Shown: positions 1 to 5,877, numbered from the stretch's first letter. The stretch: 6,061 bases of DNA from an uncultured Micrococcaceae bacterium (GCA_937896705.1 CALBOC010000346.1:1-6061), one strand, 5' to 3'. Numbers and translations: made by a program. Notes: generated by a model from the sequence alone, not told the origin.

Positions 1-722
1 AAACGATACGTGCCCTGGATGATGTGACCTTGCAGATTCCTCGCGGCCAGACACTGGGTATCGTCGGTGAATCGGGTTCCGGCAAGAGCACCCTCTTGCG
101 GGTAGCTTTAGCGTTGACACAACCTACGTCAGGCGCCGTCGAATACGAGGGGCAGCGCCTGCAGAGTTTGTCCCCCGGCCAGCTGCGCCGGCTCCGGCGT
201 CACTTTCAACTGGTTCAACAAGACCCTTATGCTTCACTGGATCCTCGATACACGGTGGGTCGTTGCATAGCTGAACCGCTCGACGCATTTCGCATCGGGA
301 CCCGTAAGCAACGCCGCGCGCGAGTGCAGGAGCTCCTGGAACTCGTTGAATTACCTGCGGAGTTTGCAGATCGGCTGCCTCGACAGTTATCCGGTGGCCA
401 ACGGCAACGTGTCGCGATTGCGCGGGCCCTGGCATCGGAACCGCAAACTATCTACTTTGATGAACCGGTCTCAGCCCTGGATGTAACCGTGCAGAGCCTG
501 CTGCTGGATCGCTTGATTGAAATTCAACGACGATTACACATCACCTATGTATTCGTTTCACACGACTTCGGTGTGATTGCTCGAATCGCGCATCGAATCG
601 TGGTGATGCGGGCCGGAAAGATTGTTGAAGAGGGCACCACCCCCCAGGTACTGGGCGCTCCCAGCAGCACCTACACCCAAGAACTTATTGCATCTGTGCC
701 GCGCGGTTTGAGAAACTCCTGA
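1..722 (+). CDS. Peptide/nickel-type ABC transporter ATP-binding protein, 5'-truncated
   Basis: ATPase subunit (or half) of an oligopeptide/dipeptide/nickel-family importer; it would sit on the inner membrane face and drive uptake by ATP hydrolysis. The frame is open to the window edge: upstream of the GTG at 24 it reads TIRALDDV, the usual lead-in to the first strand, so that GTG is internal and the gene begins outside the window. Numbering from codon 24: Walker A GESGSGKST (15-23), Q-loop VQQDP (Q66), signature LSGGQ (122-126), Walker B IYFDE (143-147), D-loop SALD, switch His in VSHD (H180). The order and the SLDPRYTVG stretch are typical of DppD/DppF/OppF proteins. The C-terminus is short: the usual PxHPYTxxLLxAVP segment appears as PSSTYTQELIASVP and the protein ends eight residues later. 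It could be a stand-alone DppF-like subunit or the second half of a fused dual ATPase; permease genes are not in view. The family is firm, the substrate unknown. Confidence 0.93.
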   Translation, partial: TIRALDDVTLQIPRGQTLGIVGESGSGKSTLLRVALALTQPTSGAVEYEGQRLQSLSPGQLRRLRRHFQLVQQDPYASLDPRYTVGRCIAEPLDAFRIGTRKQRRARVQELLELVELPAEFADRLPRQLSGGQRQRVAIARALASEPQTIYFDEPVSALDVTVQSLLLDRLIEIQRRLHITYVFVSHDFGVIARIAHRIVVMRAGKIVEEGTTPQVLGAPSSTYTQELIASVPRGLRNS

Positions 723-758
723 CCGACAAACCAATCGCAATGTTTGTTACTCCGTCAG

Positions 759-789
759 CCCGCTACAGCTGAGCGTCGTAGCGGGTTTT
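759..789 (+). terminator. Hairpin terminator after the ABC ATPase gene
   Basis: A perfect 8-bp GC-rich stem, CCCGCTAC (759-766) pairing with GTAGCGGG (778-785), with an 11-nt loop and followed by TTTT (786-789). It starts 36 nt after the ABC stop codon and fits an intrinsic terminator for the + strand. The T-run is short. The opposite strand has no T-run beyond the stem, so it is less convincing as a terminator for the leftward operon, although the hairpin overlaps the last codons of the macrodomain gene. Confidence 0.65.
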
Positions 790-1272
790 CATCTCTTCGG
801 AGAACGGGACAAACACGACTTTTTCGATCGAAACCCGATCGGCCATGTCGCGCACAGTTTCCACGGCTACTTTCACGGCATCGTCGTGGGGCCAACCGTA
901 GACCCCGGCTGAAATCGTTGGAAAAGCGATGGATTTGGCGCCGAGTTCATCGGCGACTTCCATGCTGCGTCGATATGCACTGACCAGTTGATCGCGTCGG
1001 TCGATGGTTTTGGCATACACCGGTCCGACCGTGTGGATGACCCAGCGGGCCGGGAGCTTTCCGGCCGTAGTCGCGACCGCATCGCCGGTCTCCAGCCCGT
1101 TGGGCAGGGTGGTTGCTCGCAATTGCTTAGTCGCGGCTAAAATGTCTGGCCCGCCGGCCGAATGAATCGCACCGTCGACTCCTCCTCCGCCGAGCAACGA
1201 CCGGTTGGCGGCGTTGACGATTGCGTCAACCTCGACTTTGGTGATGTCACCTTGTTGTACCACGATCTCCAC
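763..1272 (-). CDS. Macrodomain protein, probable O-acetyl-ADP-ribose deacetylase / ADP-ribosyl hydrolase (MacroD/YmdB type)
   Basis: A 169-residue, single-domain cytoplasmic protein that fills the normal length of the MacroD/YmdB family. These proteins bind ADP-ribose, deacetylate O-acetyl-ADP-ribose (a sirtuin product) and can remove mono-ADP-ribose from proteins. Visible motifs: GDIT (8-11), NAAN (20-23), GGGGVDGAIH (28-37), IHTVGP (79-84) and SAGVYGWP (121-128), the phosphate-binding loop that usually reads STGVYGYP. By alignment with E. coli YmdB (N25, D35), the catalytic pair is N23 and D33, both present. The start is a GTG, with AAGGAG 7 nt upstream inside the last codons of the stress-protein gene; the gap between the two genes is 4 nt, so they should be co-transcribed and possibly translationally coupled. 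It is the last gene of the MBL-Usp-macro operon. The family is certain; the preferred substrate is inferred. Confidence 0.94.
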   Translation of the reverse strand: MEIVVQQGDITKVEVDAIVNAANRSLLGGGGVDGAIHSAGGPDILAATKQLRATTLPNGLETGDAVATTAGKLPARWVIHTVGPVYAKTIDRRDQLVSAYRRSMEVADELGAKSIAFPTISAGVYGWPHDDAVKVAVETVRDMADRVSIEKVVFVPFSEEMKTRYDAQL

Positions 1273-1276
1273 GGGG

Positions 1277-1699
1277 CTACTCCTTCGCGTTGGATTCCAC
1301 TGAGGTTTCTGGGACTTTCACCGAGACCACCGGCACCGGCAGCTCCCGGAGTAATTCATCGGCGACGGAGCCCATCACGAACTTTGAAAACCCGGACCGT
1401 CTGGCCGCACCGATGACCACCAGGTAAGGGCTCAGCTCGGCCACCACATCTTTAAACTCATCGGCCGTGGACCGGCCCCGGGAGTATTGCCGGAGCTCGG
1501 TCGGAACCGAGAACTTTTCCAAGTACTGTTCCAACTGTTCGGCCTCGGCGCGGGTGAGTTGCGATTCCGAACGGTTTTCGGCACCGGGACCCGCGTTGAT
1601 GACCACCACGCGTTTGGCTAGTTGCCCCGCCAGGTCGAGTCCGAAGTCCAAGGCTGCGCGCGCTGCTGGTGTCTCGGTGTATCCGACAATAATCGTCAT
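1277..1699 (-). CDS. Universal stress protein (UspA family), single domain
   Basis: A 140-residue protein of usual single-domain Usp length (Rossmann-like alpha/beta fold, normally a cytoplasmic dimer, many members binding ATP). It begins with the first strand and turn IIVGYTETPAARAAL and ends with the family's last strand PVPVVSVKV (121-129). The nucleotide-loop region is IGAARRSGFSKFVMGSV (96-112). Against the ATP-binding pattern G-x2-G-x9-G-S/T, the first G (97) and the final GS (110-111) are present, but the second Gly is Arg100. The Asp common after the first strand (VGYDGS) is Thr8. ATP binding is therefore uncertain. The start ATG has AAAGGA 7 nt upstream, inside the end of the MBL gene; the gap to that gene is 3 nt and to the downstream macrodomain gene 4 nt, so it is the middle gene of a compact operon. 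The role is inferred as general stress adaptation; no partner is evident. Confidence 0.92.
   Translation of the reverse strand: MTIIVGYTETPAARAALDFGLDLAGQLAKRVVVINAGPGAENRSESQLTRAEAEQLEQYLEKFSVPTELRQYSRGRSTADEFKDVVAELSPYLVVIGAARRSGFSKFVMGSVADELLRELPVPVVSVKVPETSVESNAKE
1280..1285 (-). promoter_or_regulatory. Ribosome binding site of the macrodomain gene
   Basis: AAGGAG on the minus strand, 7 nt before the GTG start at 1272. It lies in the last codons of the upstream stress-protein gene and abuts that gene's TAG stop. It decides the GTG start. Confidence 0.8.
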
Positions 1700-1702
1700 G
1701 TA

Positions 1703-2551
1703 TCAATCCTTTTCGGTCCGGAGCAGATAGTCCAGGGTCGCTGCCAGCGTCTTCTTGGCGGGTCCGCGCACCATATCCGGCAATTCCGGGTACAGCCGGA
1801 GAGACAAATCGTGGACCACCACGGATTCCCAATCCACCGGCGTGATGATCGGTGGCCTATCTTGGATCAGTTCGCGCAGTTGGTCGACTCGTACTAACCG
1901 GTGGCCACGGTAGTCTTCAGCGGTCCGAGCCACAGAGGCCAGCGTTGGCCCGTGAGCCGGCAGGACCGCAACCTGACGGCCAGCCCCTTCCAACGCCGCC
2001 AAGGTCGCTAACGAGTCCAGGTAATCATCTAGGGTGCCATCGGGGTAGTCCAGCATGGTGGTGCCTTCACCCAGGATCGTGTCCCCGGTGAGCACGGTCC
2101 CACCCGGATGCGGAGCGGCGTTGTCGTCGGGCAGGAAAAAGGAGACCGAGTCGGTGGTGTGTCCCGGAGTGGGTACGACCCGGATGCTGGTGCCGGCGGC
2201 GTGGATGACTTCATGAGCCACTAGGGGAGCGGCCCGGTCCGACCATTGGTCTTGAACCGCCCGAACCGGTGCGCCAAAGCGTTGCGTGAAAACTTGCACC
2301 CCACCGGTGTGGTCGTGGTGATGGTGGGTGATGAGGATGAGTTCTACCGTGCGGCCCGCCAGGACCTCGGCCACCGCTTCGGCATGCGCTTCAGCCCCTT
2401 CGGCGAGCCCCGGGTCCACCACCACCGCCGTGTCAGAACCGGGAGCGGCGATGACATAGGTGTTAGTACCGCTTAGGGTCATCCCGGAAGGATTATCTTG
2501 GGTAATTCGGGTTGTGAACTGGCTACTAGCCATGATGGTTGAAGAACTCAT
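1703..2551 (-). CDS. Metallo-beta-lactamase-fold hydrolase (LACTB2-like)
   Basis: A 282-residue cytoplasmic metallohydrolase; no signal peptide is seen. Metal ligands, numbered from the ATG at 2551: HHHHDH (76-81, i.e. H76-x-H78-x-D80-H81), H131 in PTPGHTTDS, D157 in TGDTILGEG and H200 in LPAHGP, so both zinc sites are complete. The N-terminal NPSGMTLSGTNTYVI and the C-terminal stretch after about residue 215, with R/Y-rich helices like the LACTB2 winged helix, place it in the LACTB2-like branch (endoribonuclease or thioester/ester hydrolase relatives) and not with secreted beta-lactamases. The frame stays open to an ATG at 2680, but those extra residues do not resemble the family and overlap the GST gene. 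ATG 2551 is favoured because TAGACT lies 7 nt upstream (leaderless layout); ATG 2533 (276 aa) is the alternative. No Shine-Dalgarno is seen at either. It is first in the MBL-Usp-macro operon. The substrate is unknown. Confidence 0.92.
   Translation of the reverse strand: MSSSTIMASSQFTTRITQDNPSGMTLSGTNTYVIAAPGSDTAVVVDPGLAEGAEAHAEAVAEVLAGRTVELILITHHHHDHTGGVQVFTQRFGAPVRAVQDQWSDRAAPLVAHEVIHAAGTSIRVVPTPGHTTDSVSFFLPDDNAAPHPGGTVLTGDTILGEGTTMLDYPDGTLDDYLDSLATLAALEGAGRQVAVLPAHGPTLASVARTAEDYRGHRLVRVDQLRELIQDRPPIITPVDWESVVVHDLSLRLYPELPDMVRGPAKKTLAATLDYLLRTEKD
1707..1712 (-). promoter_or_regulatory. Ribosome binding site of the universal stress protein gene
   Basis: AAAGGA on the minus strand, 7 nt before the ATG at 1699, lying within the last codons of the MBL-fold gene and reaching its TGA stop region. 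It supports the start and suggests coupling to the upstream gene. Confidence 0.65.
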
Positions 2552-3664
2552 ATGGTGAAGTCTATGGAACCTTCGACAAATTCTGGATACTCCACACCCG
2601 GCAAACCCTTTACCCGCGACACAAACTACATCAACGACCGTATTGTGGCCGACCCCGAAGCGCACCGGGCTGCCGACCACTACGAGTACAACACCGTGGG
2701 AACACTCACCACCGGATTAACTCAAGATGCGGAAGCCTGGCCGGTCGAATCCGGCCGCTACCGGTTGGTCGCAGCACGCGCCTGCCCGTGGGCCAATCGC
2801 ACGATTATTGTGCGTCGCCTCCTGGGCCTGGAAGACGCGATTTCGCTGGGCACCCCGGGACCGACCCACGATGAGAATTCCTGGACCTTCGACCTGGATC
2901 CCGACGGGGTGGACCCCGTGCTGGGCTCAGCCCGCTTGCAAGAGAACTACTTCAAGCGTTTCCCGAACTATCCGCGCGGGATCACCGTGCCGGCCATGGT
3001 TGATATCCCAACCGGCCAAGTCGTGACTAACGACTACCCACAGATCACTCTGGACTTTTCTACCGAATGGACCGCATTCCACCGCGACGGTGCACCCAAT
3101 TTGTTGCCAGAAGAGCACCTGGATGAAATGTTCGACGTCATCAAGCGGATTTTTACCGAAGTCAATAATGGCGTCTACCGCGCAGGTTTTGCTGGCTCCC
3201 AGCAAGCCTACGAAGAAGCCTACGATCGGCTCTTTGCGGCCCTGGACTGGCTGGAAGAACGCCTGACCACACGCCGTTTCCTTATGGGGGAGCACATCAC
3301 CGAAGCCGATGTGCGGTTGTTTACAACGCTGGTCCGGTTTGACCCCGTCTACCACGGGCATTTCAAATCCAATCGGAACAAACTCATCGAATTCCCCGCG
3401 CTGTGGGCTTATGCCCGCGATCTGTTCCAGACTCCAGGATTCGGTGACACCGTGGACTTCCAACAGATCAAAGACCACTACTACATTGTTCACCACGACG
3501 TGAATCCGACCGGCATTGTGCCCAAGGGACCGGTGCTGACCCAATGGCTGACACCGCACGGCCGCGAAGAACTCGGTGGCTCACCCTTTGGTGATGGCAC
3601 CGCTCCGGAACCCGTCCGAGAAGCCGAACGCGTCGACCCCGCCACAAACCCCCTCTACGCCTAA
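2552..3664 (+). CDS. Glutathionyl-hydroquinone-reductase-like glutathione S-transferase (Xi class, YqjG/ECM4 family)
   Basis: A 370-residue, two-domain cytoplasmic thiol transferase, near the family's usual 320-370. Family members reduce glutathionyl-hydroquinones using a catalytic Cys. The thioredoxin-like N-terminal domain holds the active-site motif CPWAN (C78-N82), usually CPWAH in glutathione-using relatives; before it comes RYRLVAARA and after it IIVRRLLGLED. The helical C-terminal GST domain (about 170-330) includes NNGVYRAGFAGSQQAYEEAY, LMGEHITEADVRLFTTLVRFD and VYHGHFKSNR, matching the conserved FDxVYxxHFKxN signature of the Xi class, including its tyrosine. The ATG at 2552 directly abuts the divergent ATG at 2551; a second in-frame ATG at 2564 (366 aa) has GGTGA 5 nt upstream and could be the real start. 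It converges with the SDR gene, whose stop is 4 nt away. Because most actinobacteria make mycothiol, the thiol cofactor may not be glutathione (inference). Confidence 0.93.
   Translation: MVKSMEPSTNSGYSTPGKPFTRDTNYINDRIVADPEAHRAADHYEYNTVGTLTTGLTQDAEAWPVESGRYRLVAARACPWANRTIIVRRLLGLEDAISLGTPGPTHDENSWTFDLDPDGVDPVLGSARLQENYFKRFPNYPRGITVPAMVDIPTGQVVTNDYPQITLDFSTEWTAFHRDGAPNLLPEEHLDEMFDVIKRIFTEVNNGVYRAGFAGSQQAYEEAYDRLFAALDWLEERLTTRRFLMGEHITEADVRLFTTLVRFDPVYHGHFKSNRNKLIEFPALWAYARDLFQTPGFGDTVDFQQIKDHYYIVHHDVNPTGIVPKGPVLTQWLTPHGREELGGSPFGDGTAPEPVREAERVDPATNPLYA
2559..2564 (-). promoter_or_regulatory. Candidate -10 box for a leaderless MBL operon transcript
   Basis: TAGACT on the minus strand, 7 nt before the ATG at 2551, fitting the actinobacterial TANNNT -10. 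The transcript would start at or next to the ATG, which would explain the absence of a Shine-Dalgarno. No clear -35 is seen at 16-18 nt. The box lies within the first codons of the divergent GST gene. Confidence 0.4.
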
Positions 3665-3668
3665 GCGA

Positions 3669-4409
3669 CTAAGCCTCGGTGCGCGGACGAATCCAGACCT
3701 CGGTGATCTGGGTGTCGGCGGGTGCTTCGATCACGTGCCGGATCGTCCGGGCCACCGTGGAAGGTTTGATCAGGGTTTCCGGCAGGCTCAGCGGGTAGTC
3801 ATCGTCCCAGGCGATCATCTGGGTATCAACGTAGCCCGGTGCCACGGTGGCTACCCGTAACCGGTCTGGTTCGGTGCGAAGCCTGATCCCATCGGCCAGC
3901 GCCTGTAAAGCGTGCTTGGACGCGGCATATACGACATTATTTGATGACGTCGTACGGGATGCGCCCGAACCCAAAAACACGACCGTGCCGGTGGACTCGC
4001 GCAACTGCGGCAGCAGCGTTCTGGTCAACTCGGCGGGCACCGTGACATTAACATGCATGACCTCTGACCAGACAGTGGCCGTGGCATCATCAAACGCAAA
4101 CCGCGGGGCAATGGCTGCGACGTTCAGCAGCGCATCAACTCTGGGCAGCAGCCCAAAAGTGGTTTCATAGGCGTCGGTGTCGGATAAATCGCACTGCACC
4201 GGATAAATTTCTTCGCCAAGCTTGGCCAATGAGATCAGCCGTGCTTCATCGCGACCCTGGGCGACGACCGCGTAATCATCGGCGAGTTCTTCCACGATGG
4301 CCCGACCGATACCCCCGGTAGCTCCGGTGACCACCACGATCTGGCGATTGGTCATGGCCAAGGGGGTGAGATGATCCGTGATGTTGAGCTGGACTTGCGC
4401 GGTGTTCAT
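3669..4409 (-). CDS. Short-chain dehydrogenase/reductase (classical SDR)
   Basis: A 246-residue NAD(P)-dependent oxidoreductase of normal classical-SDR length. It has the cofactor glycine motif TGATGGIG (28-35), CDL (D74), NVAA (96-99, in place of the common NNAG), N121, catalytic S148, Y161 and K165 (YAASK), and PGYVDT (191-196). The Arg after the second strand (QGRDEARL, R53) suggests NADPH. The substrate cannot be told. The N-terminus carries about 18 extra residues before MTNRQIVVVTG; the ATG at 4409 is nevertheless chosen because AAGGAG sits 4 nt upstream, whereas the internal ATG at 4355 has no such site. The asparaginase stop codon is 8 nt upstream and overlaps this ribosome binding site, so the two are very likely co-transcribed and coupled. 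It converges with the GST gene, with only 4 nt between stops and no terminator hairpin found there. Confidence 0.94.
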   Translation of the reverse strand: MNTAQVQLNITDHLTPLAMTNRQIVVVTGATGGIGRAIVEELADDYAVVAQGRDEARLISLAKLGEEIYPVQCDLSDTDAYETTFGLLPRVDALLNVAAIAPRFAFDDATATVWSEVMHVNVTVPAELTRTLLPQLRESTGTVVFLGSGASRTTSSNNVVYAASKHALQALADGIRLRTEPDRLRVATVAPGYVDTQMIAWDDDYPLSLPETLIKPSTVARTIRHVIEAPADTQITEVWIRPRTEA

Positions 4410-4413
4410 CGTG

Positions 4414-4419
4414 CTCCTT
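4414..4419 (-). promoter_or_regulatory. Ribosome binding site of the SDR gene
   Basis: AAGGAG on the minus strand, 4 nt before the ATG at 4409, overlapping the TAA stop of the asparaginase gene (4418-4420). It decides the longer SDR start and points to translational coupling. Confidence 0.8.
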
Positions 4420-5386
4420 AACAGGTTTGTTCAGCAAATGTGGCGCGGAGCCTGTCGTCCGGCAGCTGATGCGCGACCAACAGGGCCAACAAAATGCGTG
4501 CCTGATACGTGTTGAGATACTGTGCACTCAACGCCCCGGCTTCTAATAGCGTCACGGCACCGCCGTTACCGTAGATCGCTGCCACCGGCCCGGCCGGCAC
4601 CCGGGTGGCCAGCACGACCGGGACACCAGCGGCCACGGCAGTTTCCACGGCGGCGGTAAAGTCGACAGGAGCGTTGCCGGCGCCGACACCTTGCAGCACA
4701 ATACCATCGGCGCCCTGCTCTAAGGCGGCATGAAAGAGGTTCGCATCGCTGCCCGGTGCGGCATCAATGATGGGAATATTTAGCTTCGCGAAGCCTTCTG
4801 GCGGGTCCGTCAGTGTTGGATACGCAGCGGGTGTGGCCAGCCGAACTACGTCGTGGTGATAGCTTTCCGCAATCAGCGTGCCACCCGAAAACGCACTGGT
4901 GGCCAGGGTATGGCGCTTCCGAGTGTGCCGGGCCGCGTGAAATTTTGAATCAAATCCCACCATCACACCGGCGCCCTGCAGCCGCTGGGATCCGGCAGCT
5001 CGGATGGCCTGGCGCAGGTTTTCTGGCCCGTCGGTGTCGGGGAGATCGGCGGCACGCTGAGCTCCGGTGAGGATGACCGGTTTCTCCGATGCATGTAAGA
5101 GCGACAGGAAAAAGCCGGTTTCCTCCATCGTGTCGGTGCCGTGAGTCACCACGACGCCGTCGACTTCGGGCCGCCGGCACGCAGCAGCCACCGCAGCCCG
5201 TACCTCAAGCAAGTCAGCGAAGCTGAGGTGAAACGAATTGATGTGCAACACATCTTCGGTGGTCACCTCGGTGGAGAGCTCGGTAGCCTCCAACACCTGA
5301 TCGGTGGAATCAGCGACGGTGGCGCCACCGCTGCTGCTGCGAGACGCAATCGTGCCGCCGGTACCAATAACATGCACAACACTCAT
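4418..5386 (-). CDS. L-asparaginase (bacterial AnsA/AnsB-type amidohydrolase)
   Basis: A 322-residue enzyme hydrolysing L-asparagine to aspartate and ammonia, of normal family length. Both active-site segments are present: GTGGTIAS (8-15, nucleophile T12) and THGTDTMEET (81-90, T84-D85 of the second triad). The triad Lys is best placed at K157 in TRKRHT, followed by SAFSGG. There is no signal peptide: the protein begins MSVVHVIGTGG, so it should be cytoplasmic and serve nitrogen or aspartate metabolism. Its closeness to glutaminase-asparaginases cannot be judged here. The start ATG has no Shine-Dalgarno, but TAGAAT lies 6 nt upstream, suggesting a leaderless transcript from its own promoter in the 23-nt gap after the SEC-C gene; read-through from that gene is also possible. 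The downstream SDR gene follows after 8 nt. Confidence 0.95.
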   Translation of the reverse strand: MSVVHVIGTGGTIASRSSSGGATVADSTDQVLEATELSTEVTTEDVLHINSFHLSFADLLEVRAAVAAACRRPEVDGVVVTHGTDTMEETGFFLSLLHASEKPVILTGAQRAADLPDTDGPENLRQAIRAAGSQRLQGAGVMVGFDSKFHAARHTRKRHTLATSAFSGGTLIAESYHHDVVRLATPAAYPTLTDPPEGFAKLNIPIIDAAPGSDANLFHAALEQGADGIVLQGVGAGNAPVDFTAAVETAVAAGVPVVLATRVPAGPVAAIYGNGGAVTLLEAGALSAQYLNTYQARILLALLVAHQLPDDRLRATFAEQTC

Positions 5387-5392
5387 GCAGTC

Positions 5393-5398
5393 ATTCTA
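5393..5398 (-). promoter_or_regulatory. Candidate -10 box for leaderless asparaginase transcript
   Basis: TAGAAT on the minus strand, exactly 6 nt before the ATG at 5386, close to the TATAAT consensus. The start codon lacks a Shine-Dalgarno. No good -35 lies at 16-18 nt; a TTGACG is 25 nt upstream, too far for a standard promoter. An inverted repeat (5395-5414) overlaps it. Confidence 0.45.
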
Positions 5399-5414
5399 AA
5401 GGTGACCGCTTAGA
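5395..5414. repeat. Short inverted repeat over the asparaginase -10 region
   Basis: TCTAA (5395-5399) and TTAGA (5410-5414) form perfect arms with a 10-nt spacer that itself holds GGTGACC (GGT/ACC). It lies in the gap between the SEC-C and asparaginase genes, covers most of the candidate -10 box and reaches the SEC-C stop codon. It could be an operator; chance is also possible for arms this short. Confidence 0.3.
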
Positions 5415-5796
5415 AAAGCTCCCCGTCAACATAGACCCAGCGACCATTTTCCCGAGCAAATCTGGATCGCTCGTGCAAAAAGTCTCGGGCGCCGTCGGCG
5501 GTCCGAAAATGGGCGACGAATTCCACTTCGCCGGTGTCATCCGCGGGCCCGCCGCCCGCCGTGTTCCGGATCCTGAGGCGACGCCATTGAACCCCGGTCG
5601 GCGCCGATGCATCAACCGGACGGGTCGTGGAATGCCAGGAAGACGCCAGATACGCGTCATCACCCAGCACAAATGCGGTATACCGCGAGCGCATCAATGC
5701 CTCCGCGGTTTCCGGCTCGGTCGCGCCTGAAATTATAGGGCCACAGCAGTCCGAATATTTCTGTCCTGTACCGCAAGGGCAGGATTCTAATTCCAC
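5410..5796 (-). CDS. YchJ-like protein: SEC-C zinc motif plus NTF2-like domain (UPF0225)
   Basis: A 128-residue protein with the usual YchJ layout. The N-terminal SEC-C zinc-binding motif is CPCGTGQKYSDCC, cysteines 6, 8, 17 and 18 in the C-x-C-x8-C-C pattern. It is followed by an NTF2-like fold of about 100 residues containing AEALMRSRYTAFVLGDDAYLASSW, the conserved family helix, and ending FARENGRWVYVDGELF. The SEC-C motif resembles the SecA C-terminal zinc finger, but the cellular role of YchJ is not established; secretion or protein-quality functions are guesses. The GTG at 5796 is chosen because AGGAG lies 5 nt upstream and because the motif then sits at the very N-terminus as in relatives. 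The upstream in-frame ATG at 5820 (136 aa) has no Shine-Dalgarno. The asparaginase gene follows 23 nt downstream; the MFS gene is divergent. Confidence 0.9.
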   Translation of the reverse strand: MELESCPCGTGQKYSDCCGPIISGATEPETAEALMRSRYTAFVLGDDAYLASSWHSTTRPVDASAPTGVQWRRLRIRNTAGGGPADDTGEVEFVAHFRTADGARDFLHERSRFARENGRWVYVDGELF

Positions 5797-5801
5797 GCGT
5801 G

Positions 5802-5806
5802 CTCCT
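5802..5806 (-). promoter_or_regulatory. Ribosome binding site deciding the YchJ-like GTG start
   Basis: AGGAG on the minus strand, 5 nt before the GTG at 5796. The ATG 24 nt further upstream has nothing comparable, so this favours the shorter protein. Confidence 0.7.
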
Positions 5807-5830
5807 GTCGTCTTCAGCATCGTGTCTGAA

Positions 5831-5842
5831 ACTCTAATCGTA
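5831..5842 (-). promoter_or_regulatory. Candidate -10 boxes for the YchJ-like gene
   Basis: On the minus strand, TACGAT (5837-5842) and the directly following TAGAGT (5831-5836) both fit TANNNT, giving a leader of roughly 30-35 nt before the GTG at 5796. No clear -35 is present. With the first box, the -35 region would fall inside the palindrome at 5858-5877. This is weak evidence. Confidence 0.25.
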
Positions 5843-5857
5843 GACGCCAGTATGGCC

Positions 5858-5877
5858 TGTGCTCACATGTGGGCACA
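5858..5877. promoter_or_regulatory. Near-perfect 20-bp palindrome, candidate operator
   Basis: TGTGCTCACATGTGGGCACA is symmetric at 18 of 20 positions (the only mismatched pair is T5863/G5872), has a perfect CACATGTG core, and extends by one more C/G pair to 5857-5878. It lies between the divergent YchJ-like and MFS genes, about 65 nt before the MFS start. A smaller palindrome, AGCA-CA-TGCT (5885-5894), is centred 22 bp away, about two helical turns. No T-run follows, so a terminator is unlikely. Probably a binding site for a dimeric regulator; the regulator is not in view. Confidence 0.55.

Noticed and set aside
2552..2680. Extending the MBL-fold protein upstream to the ATG at 2680 (43 more residues)
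   Set aside because: The added residues (Cys/Arg/His-rich, no family similarity) are antisense to the well-supported GST N-terminal region; the conserved fold begins just after the ATG at 2551.
2927..3559. Long open frame antisense to the GST gene (210 codons)
   Set aside because: It is the reverse-strand shadow of a strongly conserved gene, with no recognisable domain or ribosome binding site; long antisense frames are common in high-GC DNA.
3696..3714. Hairpin CCAGA-N9-TCTGG near the GST/SDR convergent stops, as a terminator
   Set aside because: Only a 5-bp stem with no T-run on either strand, and it lies inside SDR coding sequence; no terminator can be supported for this gene pair.
5797..5820. 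ATG at 5820 as the start of the YchJ-like protein
   Set aside because: No Shine-Dalgarno upstream, whereas the GTG at 5796 has AGGAG at 5 nt and places the SEC-C motif at the N-terminus as in the family. The longer form cannot be fully excluded.
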